A DNA stretch of 64,000 bases from Selaginella moellendorffii (Eukaryota; Streptophyta; Lycopodiopsida; Selaginellales; Selaginellaceae): contig NW_003314405.1 in NCBI RefSeq assembly GCF_000143415.4, forward strand, positions 20,282 through 84,281, in the 5' to 3' direction. Position 1 is the stretch's first letter; every line of letters starts with the position of its first letter. Of the stretch, positions 9,484 through 19,661 are shown one piece after another. The translations under genes and the position numbers were made by a program. The notes below the pieces were generated by a model. That model did not search any database and was not told the origin of the DNA. It saw only the letters and a program-made list of their open reading frames with translations.

Positions 9484-12122
9484 TTATCGTTTCTTCTTGC
9501 TGCGCTCTTTGGAAGGTTTGGTAGCCTCCTCTTCGGCGTTGTGGTCGGCTTCAAGTCTCACGAGCTGCAAATCAAACAATGCTGTTGTGAGGATTCCTTC
9601 TTGAGACACCACTTTACCTTGTCAAGGATGGGTTTAAGTTGTCTGTAGCGTGTCTTTGCCAAGTCAAATCCATCCTTCCTGAGCTCCTGATAGATGCAAA
9701 GAGCATGAAGAACGAGCGAAAGAAAACCTGCGTTGTCACCTTTCCAGTGTGTTGGGTGTGATCGTAAGGTGCCATTTGCCAATACATGATCGTCCAAGAG
9801 AAAAAATCTCTCAGCGTTTCTCCAGGCTGAAAGACAAATCAATAACAAAACAGGAAGATGAACTACTATCAGCACTCACTAAAAGTGTTTGTTGGGAATC
9901 AGCCAGGCCCAGCTCGGATCGATCTTTAATTTCCGTGCTTTCTGTGTCAGCTTTTTGCCTTCGCCCCTAAGAATAGCAGCTGCCTCTTCACAGTGACTCC
10001 ACTGCATCCTAGAATACAAAAGGAAACCGACAAGTTTTCTTACATCCTTCTTTTTTACTACCTCGTCATCGTCCTCTTCGTCTTTTCCTTTATTAATCGA
10101 TCCAGCATCACTGTTGTCACCATCAGTTTCGCCTTTCTCCTTACTAGCTTCAATCCACGCGCTTTGTGTTTCCTGCTTGAGACATTAGTATGAGGCTGGG
10201 TGATGGCTCGATCATACTAACCTCAATAATGCACTTCCACACATCGAAGGTCCAGCGAGGAAAGGTCGTCGTATCACTTTTTTTTTGCCGACTTCTTTCA
10301 TACCTCCATACAGAAACAAAGTATCCTTTCCAACGACCATTCCAGCATTCATTCTTCCACCAGGCAACAACCTTCAAGCAGAACGCTCAACGTTGAGACG
10401 CATTTTCCACATTTGGATCAGCCACTTTCTTCTGCTTTGGATGCACACTTAACCACTACACAATCTCAGATTGCCATACCTTAATCTTTAGGCTCTTTGG
10501 CTTGAGAAGCTCCAAAGGATACCTGCGAGCGATGGTGTTTAGATAATTTTAAAAAAATCGACGAGATACAAACCATCTGGAAAGCATATACATCTCGATC
10601 ATAAAAACGCTGTGCAGGGAATCACCTGCAAAAGACATTAGTTTTTCCAACGCATGCATTGAAACCGTACTCGTCAGCATCAACTACACCACCAAACAAG
10701 ATGTGGACAATAATCCTGCTCTTGGCCAGGAGCCAAACCGGATTTTTTCACCTTCACAAAACACATTGAAAAACTAAAACTCCAAACGAGAATGTAAAAC
10801 AAGCAAACCTTGTCCCACTCCCAATCCGTGGATCTAACGTCCACATATCTGCGAGCACTACACCTTTGTCGGATTGATCTTTGTCAGGGGCAGGCTCTTT
10901 GAAATAGCCACCGTACAAGAAAATCTAGAAAAGAAAAAATGTTCACAACACGCAAAACTATACTTTTAGTAGACAAATACCTCATCTAAATAAACAGCAA
11001 GCTGAGAACCAGCTCCAGCTGAAGGCCAGGCAGCTCCAAGCTTGGGTTTTATCTCTTGCCACTGCAAAAGGAAATCAGTTTAGTTGTTAAAAAACAAGGA
11101 AGAACGATGAGCGACAGAAACAAACCTTATAATCGTCTAAATCCAGCACTTAAAGATTATTGAAGTACCTGTGTCAAAAATTCAATACTAAACATCTACA
11201 CTGCTGAAACAGCCGACCTTTCTTCCCTCAGCGTGTCATAAAATCCACCAAATAGAATAAGTTTATGTTTCTGTGGCAAGAAAGAAAAAAATAAAGATTA
11301 TGTTTAGAAGTGCAATACATACCAATCTATGTCCGGAACGAGCACCTGGACAGCCTTTTAGTTTGAAGCTGCTCCAGCCACACATATTTGTGTTTAAATC
11401 CAGTCTCCATAAATCCTGCAAGAACTCTCTTGTAAGTCAGCTAGAAACACAGCTTATAGTGATGAAACCGAATTCACCACCTACACTGCCAAAATCAAGA
11501 GAAGTCCTGGATACCAAAACTGAAGAGCCAGTTTTCCACGCAACCCCCTGGTGAGCGCTTCTCGGGGGAGGAGAGTTTGGACTGGTGACAGGCTTCCACT
11601 CGTTCTTCTCGATGTTGTATCGGTAGACATCACCATAAACGTAAAGTCTAGCATAGCAAACACGAAGATCAAATCACCGTAGCGAAACTAACCACAAACC
11701 TTGTCACCGTTGTTAGTATTCACCTCCATAGACGATCAGCTCAGTGTCCTTGACTGGATTTACAGTCACCTGAAACGCAAGAAAAGAAGTCTAGAGAATG
11801 TGAGCTTCCAGAGTGGAGATTTCAATCGAATTCTTACGCACAGAGCAATTGCATTGTGGTGAAGGAGCTGCTACATTCTCATCGACATGAATTTCTGCTT
11901 CCTCCTCGTGGAGTTTCGCCTGACAAAAAGGAAAACAATTGAGAGGCCAGAGATTGCTTACCAAGATCGCATCGATATCATCCTCGTCTAACACCTTGTC
12001 GTGGCGACGAACTCGCTCGGTCTTCTCTTTTCCCTTTCCCCTTCTTCCCCATTTTATCTGTTCTAAACCCTAAACTAACTCGTGCTTACTTTCTTATCCA
12101 CAGCTGGGAGAAGTTTACTCAT
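9484..12122 (-). pseudogene. Kelch-repeat protein of KLHDC4 type, decayed
   Basis: Minus-strand exons match plant KLHDC4-like Kelch proteins in order: DEDDIDAIL; HVDENVAAPSPQCNCS; a Kelch block VYGDVYRYNIEKNEWKPV; LKGCPGARSGHRL; LFGGFYDTLRE; a WQEIKPKLGAAWP exon; IFLYGGYFKEP; GRMNAGMVVGKDTLFLYGGM; and a C-terminal LRDFF..YWQMA...HTQHTGK / ELRKDGFDLAKTRY / LVRLEAD tail ending at 9484. It carries several lesions: a deletion with frame change between GGEF and FHHYK near 11487; TAA (11150-11152) where the family has Tyr in NNLYVLDLD; a 1-nt loss near 10825 in LDPR-WEWDK; a frame change around 10690-10740; and frame changes near 10270. The ancestral MGKKGKGK start (ATG near 12050) is out of frame with DEDDIDAIL, although an upstream ATG at 12122 could splice into that frame. 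A pseudogene is much the likeliest reading. Confidence 0.85.
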
Positions 12123-12148
12123 GATCACTCGATCTAGGGCAAACTTCC

Positions 12149-15100
12149 ATGGAGGAGGAGCGACGAGTGTGGATCGGCTGTGACTCTGTCAAGGAGATCA
12201 AGGAGGCTCTCGCAGCGGAGCGGGACAACAAGCGGCACTTCGATGCGATTATGTTTACTTGTGGGGAGATCTTGGAGAGGCTTCACTCATCCAAAGGTGA
12301 GTTTGTTGATGAGGTGAGTGCTACCGTCGAGAGGTTTGGAGGCACAGAGGAGGATCTGATTGGTGTGCTCAACTGCTGCATTTCAAGACCACGCTGGTTA
12401 GACAGGGCTCTGGATGTGGGAGATGGCAGTTCGTCTGCTGCTGCTGCTGCTCACATTGACATTCTCAAGGCCGCTTTGGTACCACAGCTCGACATCAGAT
12501 TCATCCACTTCGCTGCCAGGGTCGCTTGTAGGTTGGGCATTCCCAGTGATCGAATGCAAAGGGTGGCAGAGGGCATTGCTCCTCCTCAGCAGGGACAGGA
12601 TATTCTCCAGATTGAGATGCAGAGGTTTGCAAAGCTACTGACGATGACAGAGGAATTCAAGGTCTTGAAAGGGCTAGATTTCTATTGGCGAAGCGAAGAC
12701 ATCCTCACACCACCTCAGGAGCTTGAGTTGGCCTTTGCTCAGCTCGACTGCTTGACAGAGCTCGTGTTGGACAAGGTTGGGAACCCAGAGACTCTCCTTA
12801 GCCAACTCCTTAGGAAAGCAGGAAACAACTTGAAACGTCTCGAATTGCTGGGGAACAGGATGACAGTGGAAGGATTTGGGAAATTGAGTAGGGATCTGGC
12901 AAGTCAGGAGTGCAAGGTGGAAGAGTTAGTCATCTTCGACGATGAGGGCATTGCCAAGGAAGGGTGGGAACAGGCATTTCAGAATGGCATTTGCAATAAG
13001 CTAGTAAAACTGACGGCATCGTTTCCAGAGGGGGCAGGTGAAGCACTCTTCAAGGCACTCACGAGTCCAAGCTGTTCGCTGCAAAGACTATACCTATCTT
13101 GGGAAACTGATCCTGGAGTGTTGCCATGGGTATGCAAGGCTCTTCAGGAGGGCACCAGCCTGTCAGTTTTAGGTTGCCGAAGTGAGGACCTGAGCAATGC
13201 AACGGGCCTGGGTGAGGCCCTGAGCAGCGCTAAGTGTGGCTTGGAGGAACTCTGCGTTCCACTTTATCCAGGTGATGGTGGTGGATGGTTGGGCAAAGCG
13301 CTACAAAATCCCAATTGCAAGCTGATCAAGCTCAACCTTGATTGTCCCAACGAGGGAGGAGGAATGGTCTGGGACAGCAGTCTGTGGTCAGCTCTCTCAA
13401 GTCCACATTGTAAGCTGCGCCATTTGGAAATATGGGGTAGCGCGGGAGGAGAAGATGAGTTAACGTTGGAGTTTGCCGAGGGCATAGAGAAGAGCCAACT
13501 GGAGCATTTGGGTATATCGGAGTGCAAAATCACGAATGGGGAGCCCTTTTGGAAAGCTATCACCAGCTGCAAGTCTCTGAAAGCTTTGACTTTGTCATGT
13601 CACTGGGAGCTGCCATGGAGGTGCCTTTTGGGAAGCAGCATTGAAGACTTACATATTCAATTTAAGTCAGAAATTGAAAACCTGGAAGATCTTTGCCGGT
13701 TGCTGGGGGATGCAAAATGCAAGGTGCGCAGATTCAGGGCTCCTTTTCTTACAAGTGATGCACAGAAGAGACAAATTCTGGCTGCCCTGGAGGAAAACTA
13801 CCAAAGCCTCGTGGAAGAGCTTGATCTAGGCAATGATTCCGAAGCTTCTGAAGCTTTCAAGCAGAGGTGTTCTGGTCTTTTAGAGCGGAATGCAATCTTC
13901 CAGCAGAGTGCATTCAAAGACTTTGACAACCCGTCAACAGCAAAGCTCTTCTTGTGTGGTGCTAGCAGGGTTGGAAAGACCACAATAAAAAAAAACCTCT
14001 GCCGCAGAGTGTCTTGGTTTCCATCATGTCTCCAAAGGCATGCTTCAACAGCAGGCATTGAGCTGCAACCACTTGTCTATGCGACCACCAAACAAAAGCT
14101 GCTCATTTGCGACCTGGCTGGACAGGAAGAGTTCCATGCTTTCCACCAGTACTTTCTCAGAGGAAGTGAGAACGATCTCTTCTTGATCGTATGCAAGGTG
14201 GAGGATGACAATTGTGACGTTTTCAAGCAGAATTTGGTTTACTGGCTGAGGTTCATCGCTTCACGTCAATCAGCCTCACCCAAAAGGAAGCCCAGGGTCT
14301 TGATTGCCTCGAACTTTTTCACTCCAGAACCCGACTTTGACCCAAAGGAGGTGGTTTCTGCAATAATCTCCGACAAAGGCTATGAGCAAGTACTTGAGTT
14401 TGGGACAGATCTTTGTTTTGAGGTGGTGGCCACTCAAGTGAAAGATTTAAGGGGGATAAAAACCATGTTGGGGAGTTGCTTGGAAGAACTGCTGTCAGCC
14501 CAGCAAAAAATACCACGGGAATGTCTCAAAGCAAAGAGGAAATTGGTACAAGATCCAACTCACAAGAAGGTCATACCCCTAGAAAAAGTTGGCAAAATCC
14601 TCTTGCCTCACAGGAGTTCCAAGAATGTTCTCAAATTCGTCTTGCAATTTCTACATGATTCTGGTGATGCAATTTACTTTGGCTTGGGACATGAAGAGGA
14701 CGACATTGTGTCTCAATTTGTCATCTTAGATGTCCAATGGTTTATGAGGGATGTGGTGCAACTCTTCATACATACTGAGACAAGCAAATTCAAAAGTCAA
14801 ATGGAAACACACAGAGTTAAACATCAGTTGAAGCAACAATGTGGGAACCAAGACAAAATAGTGGAGTACATTCTTGGAGTGCTCCATGAGATGGGAGTGA
14901 TATTGCCTTGGGATGATAAATGGGATGGGAATTGGCATAACTTGCCCAAAGAGTTGATAATGCCAACATTATTGCAAGAAGAATATTCACCTCCAGAATG
15001 TTTATTGTCACCCTCAGTGCCAATTGACACTCAAAAAAACCACAACTACTGGGGCAGGAGGTTTGAATGCAAAGACAAGGACTTGAAATTGTTTCCTGCA

Positions 15101-16453
15101 AGTATTTTCACAAAGATCCAAGTTAAACTTCACAAATTAAGCAAGCAAGGTATCAAGCTTGGGAATGGATGGGTGGCTTTGAAAGAAAACCTTATCAACA
15201 CAATTGTGAGAGTTGGGGGAGACACAGACAATTGGAAAGATAGGCAATGGGTTGATGTCATCATTTACTACCCAAAAGAGGTAGAGAATACACCAAGGCC
15301 GGATTTAGAAAAGGAAGCTCAAGGATGGATGGAAAAAATTAGAAATTGCATTATTGGGGTATGTATGGAGGATTGCCCATCTTTGGAAATTGAAGAAAAT
15401 GTGATGAGACGTGGTTATGTGTGGAGAAGGATACTAAATAATGTGGGCAAACCAAAATCATGGGATGCAGTTATTTATCCACTAAAGAAAGTCAAATGTG
15501 AAGCAAGAGAAAGCGGTCTAGACTACTCTCACACTTGGAATGATTCACATGAAGCAGAGAGTTGGGATGTGATTAACAATTTGAAGGTCTCAGATGAGAA
15601 TGCTTTGGCCAAGTTATTGATGCCTAATGAGCAAAAGTATGAAGTGGTGAATAAGTTTGTTGAGCTTCATAAACTCTTAAAGGACTATGAGGAGGTTGGA
15701 GAAGTCACAATTCCCAAAGCATCATCAAATGTTGTTGAGTTTCCAAACATTGAAGACCCAAAACTCGATGCAATTTTTAGATATTTTGATAAGAAGTTTG
15801 ATAAAATGGAGAACCGGTTTGACAAGTTGGATACAAAACTTGATAACATTGAAGTAAGCCTTAACGAGCTCAAGAATGGACTCAAGTCTATCATGGATAA
15901 AGTGAATGCAATCCATACAACGTGTTTTCAAGTATTATTGAAATTGGAGACAGATTGCCCAAAATATCCATATATTCTTGATGAGAATAATAGGTGGAAA
16001 AATTACAGCAAAATATTGGGAACACATGTTAAACTTCACTACTTGTGTGAATGGCCTCAAGGAACTTTTAAAGGTCATCAAGTGAAGAGTTCTGTAGGTG
16101 TTGAATTGGATCTCCCACCAAACTGGCTCAAGAAATTTGCTCCAGTACTTAAACATACATTGATCCTATTATTTATTGGGGCTAAAGTTGGAGGACATTT
16201 TGCTGGTGTTGGAGAAATAATGAATGCAATGGTGGATGAGATCAAGGGAAGCCTCATAAGCTTTTTGGATTCATGTCTTCTCAAAAACAAGTTAACTACA
16301 AATCCCAAAGCAGAAGATGTGCAAGAGATATTTAAGCTAGTGACAATTACAATTGGGAAAGAAGAAAAACAGGAGACAATCATGGAAAAACATTTTGCTC
16401 TTCATCCCACAATCTTAGAGGGAAGAAAAATATGGGTCTGCAAAGGTATTTAA
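12149..16453 (+). CDS. Roco-family (LRR-ROC-COR-like) GTPase, intronless, 1434 aa
   Basis: A single open frame of 1434 codons begins at an ATG in good context (CTTCCATGG). Residues about 170-570 are leucine-rich with irregular LRR-like spacing. A Ras-of-complex GTPase domain follows: Walker A GASRVGKT at residues 604-611, and a switch-II-like DLAGQEEF with Asp655, Gly658 and Gln659. A clear NKxD motif is not visible (SNFFTPEPD stands roughly there), as in several divergent ROC domains. A COR-like region follows. A coiled coil is predicted near residues 1210-1252 from the KFDKMENRFDKLDTKLDNIE heptads. Size and order resemble plant TORNADO1-type Roco proteins, but I cannot assign orthology. Lack of introns is unusual beside intron-rich neighbours. 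Base composition becomes distinctly AT-rich from about residue 850. The gene starts 26 bp from the divergent Kelch pseudogene ATG, so its promoter lies in or across that gene. Confidence 0.85.
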   Translation: MEEERRVWIGCDSVKEIKEALAAERDNKRHFDAIMFTCGEILERLHSSKGEFVDEVSATVERFGGTEEDLIGVLNCCISRPRWLDRALDVGDGSSSAAAAAHIDILKAALVPQLDIRFIHFAARVACRLGIPSDRMQRVAEGIAPPQQGQDILQIEMQRFAKLLTMTEEFKVLKGLDFYWRSEDILTPPQELELAFAQLDCLTELVLDKVGNPETLLSQLLRKAGNNLKRLELLGNRMTVEGFGKLSRDLASQECKVEELVIFDDEGIAKEGWEQAFQNGICNKLVKLTASFPEGAGEALFKALTSPSCSLQRLYLSWETDPGVLPWVCKALQEGTSLSVLGCRSEDLSNATGLGEALSSAKCGLEELCVPLYPGDGGGWLGKALQNPNCKLIKLNLDCPNEGGGMVWDSSLWSALSSPHCKLRHLEIWGSAGGEDELTLEFAEGIEKSQLEHLGISECKITNGEPFWKAITSCKSLKALTLSCHWELPWRCLLGSSIEDLHIQFKSEIENLEDLCRLLGDAKCKVRRFRAPFLTSDAQKRQILAALEENYQSLVEELDLGNDSEASEAFKQRCSGLLERNAIFQQSAFKDFDNPSTAKLFLCGASRVGKTTIKKNLCRRVSWFPSCLQRHASTAGIELQPLVYATTKQKLLICDLAGQEEFHAFHQYFLRGSENDLFLIVCKVEDDNCDVFKQNLVYWLRFIASRQSASPKRKPRVLIASNFFTPEPDFDPKEVVSAIISDKGYEQVLEFGTDLCFEVVATQVKDLRGIKTMLGSCLEELLSAQQKIPRECLKAKRKLVQDPTHKKVIPLEKVGKILLPHRSSKNVLKFVLQFLHDSGDAIYFGLGHEEDDIVSQFVILDVQWFMRDVVQLFIHTETSKFKSQMETHRVKHQLKQQCGNQDKIVEYILGVLHEMGVILPWDDKWDGNWHNLPKELIMPTLLQEEYSPPECLLSPSVPIDTQKNHNYWGRRFECKDKDLKLFPASIFTKIQVKLHKLSKQGIKLGNGWVALKENLINTIVRVGGDTDNWKDRQWVDVIIYYPKEVENTPRPDLEKEAQGWMEKIRNCIIGVCMEDCPSLEIEENVMRRGYVWRRILNNVGKPKSWDAVIYPLKKVKCEARESGLDYSHTWNDSHEAESWDVINNLKVSDENALAKLLMPNEQKYEVVNKFVELHKLLKDYEEVGEVTIPKASSNVVEFPNIEDPKLDAIFRYFDKKFDKMENRFDKLDTKLDNIEVSLNELKNGLKSIMDKVNAIHTTCFQVLLKLETDCPKYPYILDENNRWKNYSKILGTHVKLHYLCEWPQGTFKGHQVKSSVGVELDLPPNWLKKFAPVLKHTLILLFIGAKVGGHFAGVGEIMNAMVDEIKGSLISFLDSCLLKNKLTTNPKAEDVQEIFKLVTITIGKEEKQETIMEKHFALHPTILEGRKIWVCKGI

Positions 16454-17540
16454 TATTTAAGTTTTTAGTTTTTTCTAACAAACATCATTTTAAAGCAGAT
16501 CATCAATCTAAATTTTTATGAGGTGGTTTGGTAAAACGAAGGTAAATAAACATGCTTTATATAGTTATTACTATATGTCTTTGGTATGATTGGGGTATTT
16601 TTTATAGCAGAAGTTAAGGAGGTAAGTTTGCATTATAACTCCAAATTATTCTTTCCTGTTTATTCTAATGTTTCAAGTTCATTTCAGTGTTGAATTTTTA
16701 ATGCTTTAAATGAAGGAAAAACTACCAAATAATTTATTTTTTATCTTATAATTTAGATGATAAAACAATATATATTTACAAAGGTATTTTATATTGAAAT
16801 GTATCCATGCTTTTAGTTTTATCTAACAGAAGCTATGTAGGGTATTTAAAGTAAATCATTAATCATATGTTTTGTTTTTCATCCCATAATCCTGGATGAA
16901 AGAAAAATATGGGTCTACAAAGGTATTTAACATTTAAGTTTTTGGTTTTATCTAACAAAAACCATTCTAAATCAGATCATCAATCTATATTTTTACGAGA
17001 TGATTTGGCAAGATGAAAGTAAATAAATATGCTTTATAAAGTTATTGCTATATGTCTTTGGAATGATTGGGCTATATTTTGTAATAGAAGTCAATGAGGT
17101 AAATTTGCATTATTGCTTTAAAATATTATTTCATGTTTATTCTAATGTTCCAAGTTTATTTCAGTGTTGAATGTTTAATAATTCAAGTGAAGGAAAAGCT
17201 AGTCAAATGATGTCATATTAATCATATTTTGATAAGAAGACTAAAATTGTGAAAGAAATTGATCAAAAGACAATCATGGCCAAATATTTTAATATCCATC
17301 CTATAACCTTGGATTATAAAACAGTATAGATTTACAAAGGTATTTTACATTCAAATATAACTATGATTTTAGTTTTATTTAACGAAGACTATGTAGGGCA
17401 TTTTTACTATGATTATGCTACATTTCTTGATATAAGTCGATGAGGTATCTTTGCATATTGCTATAAAATAATTTTTATATTTATTCTGATGTTTCAGTAT
17501 TGAATGCTTTAAAGAAAAGCTACTCAGATGATCTCATGTT
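16370..17540 (+). repeat. Degenerate tandem copies of the Roco gene 3' end
   Basis: The last roughly 90 nt of the Roco CDS plus about 250-350 nt of downstream DNA recur in diverged head-to-tail copies. Landmarks are the motif encoding the final residues (original near 16400-16450), a partial copy near 16750-16860, a copy at about 16870-17200 and another at about 17265-17540. The shared core reads GGTCT(G/A)CAAAGGTATTTA or close to it. In the last copy, homology extends upstream through GACAATCATGG into coding sequence. Copies carry stops and indels and cannot extend the protein. Confidence 0.8.
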
Positions 17541-19661
17541 AGTGGCATTTTTTCATTTTGGCATCTTTGGTAAAACAATTCTAGGAATAAAGTTAATTAT
17601 TATTAATAAACCTTTTGAGGTAATGCATTTCAAAACTAAATACAAGTGCTTAATTGTTATTTATCATCACATACTGTAGGAGATAACTTTATATTATCTT
17701 TACCAACTTCAACTTATTTTTTAAATTAATATTTAGCTAAAATATGTTACAAACTACACTTTAAAGACTTATCAAAATTGTCATTGTTCACAATTCCATT
17801 TACTTACTAAAGTTTATATAGAAATCTGTTTACTCTCCTCAATTACATATATTTACCATCCCATAAAACCAAACATTGTATTGTGTTTTAACTATTGTAA
17901 ACAAGTGCTTGAATGACAATAATTTAACAGCAAAAGGTTTTTGAGTGTCTGTAGATATTGTTTAGAAAATACAAAATATGTATTAAACACCACTAATTAT
18001 TATTTTAAAAATGAAGTATAAAGATATTTTTTACTATGAAATCATTTGCAACACATCAAGTATTACTTGAGAGTAGCTCTAATAAAAATGCTTTCTAAAT
18101 ACTTATTTTGAACATTCTAGTAAATATTTCATTTTTAAAAGGTTGTTTAATTTTAAATTGTTTTCTTTCTTGCTAGTTTCTTTACAAACATTAACTTATA
18201 TTATTTATGGCACTATAATCTCCTGAATTTGGGCTTTCTAGAAGGTCATCTAACCCAATACTATTTAAAGATGCTTAATCTCAAATAACCTAATACTTAT
18301 AACTAATTGGAACAAAGAGTACATTTCTATATTTAAAATAATATTAATAATTTTTTAAGTTATTATCTTTGGTTGTTTATAATCCATCATGTTTTTTTGC
18401 AAGAGTAGGGCTCTTCTAAGAGCCTTACTCTTTTAACACCTTACCCCTCGAGTTGAAATTAAAGTAAACTAAACCTATTAAATATCAATCTTAACATGTG
18501 GTGTGATTTTTTTAATCAACTAATAGAGTCACACCTTACACTTTTCTAATACCAATATAAGTTTTTAAATTTGGACTTCATAAAAAGTTATCTAGCCATT
18601 TGGGTATCCAAAAGTGGAACTAGACACATAGAGCATTTAGACCAAGTACAAAGTTGATGTGGTTACAAAAACACATCTTAAAGTTAGGAAACACCCAAAT
18701 TAATATCAGGGCCTATAGAAATTATAAGTGAGACTCCTTTAGATGATCCTAAAGTAAAAAAAAATTAATCATTTATAAAGATGTCGAAAGCATGGTGATA
18801 GTTGCAATCACCACCACCATAACAAAAATGACAAGCCATAATTATAGTATACTCCTATTTACATTGCCTTGATAAGCATTTATGACATGTAAAAATTCAA
18901 AAATAAACTTTATCGAAACCTTTGCAAACTCAACCAAGTTTATGAGCCAAATGAAGAAGTTTGGCTTAGAGATGTTTGCCTAAGATCACTCCCAATTTTT
19001 ATCTCATCTTTGTTTAGAGAACCAACATCTCAATCATTTATTATACCTTGTAAATTGACAAGAAAAAGCTTCAAATTATCATTACTATACTGGTTTATAT
19101 GTTTTTCTCAAATTTTTGGACTAGTATTTAGTATTGGGTTGCTAAGATTTTATGCCAAGCTAAGTAATTTCTCAAGAGAAAGATTTAAGTGAATTTAAAA
19201 TAAACTCTTTTTAGACAATAACTTACAAAAAAAGAAAGGGTAAATCACTATATTATTTATATATGGAACTTGTTAAAGAGGACCAGTTTGATAAAAAATA
19301 CATTATCCAACTTAGGGCTTTATATATTGGTTGAGTGGAGCTAGATTATCAAGCAAAGATGAACATTTGGCTAAAGCTTTGATTTATTAATGGTTTTGTC
19401 GAGATTGGGCAAAATGTTATTATAAATTTATAGTTCATTTTGTAAGTGATTGGATTAATCTTTGTTACTCTTTACAGTTGGACAATCTCAAAAGTTCTCT
19501 CTTTTTTGCTTTTGAAGGAGAGCTTTGTTGGTGCTTGTACAAGTAAGTTGAGTAAAACAATCCAAACACGAAACGAATCCACCTGACCGCTGCCAGGGAT
19601 ATCAAAAAATTGTAACTTTTCTTATAATTATTTTCATCTATGTATCATTTACAAAAATTAC
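17541..19661. other. AT-rich intergenic DNA, no gene seen
   Basis: Strongly AT-rich sequence without exon-like blocks. The only structure noted is a short inverted repeat at 18401-18432 (AAGAGTAGGGCTCTT against AAGAGCCTTACTCTT). It joins directly to copy B of the direct duplication. Confidence 0.6.

Noticed and set aside
12149-16453. NBS-LRR disease-resistance gene
   Set aside because: It has a P-loop and leucine-rich repeats, but the repeats precede the nucleotide-binding domain, the DxxGQ switch is GTPase-like, and no kinase-2, GLPL or MHD motifs of NB-ARC are visible.
18401-18432. Short hairpin as a transcription terminator or small-RNA precursor
   Set aside because: A 15-bp arm pair in AT-rich DNA of a eukaryotic genome; no associated gene and too short for a plant miRNA precursor.
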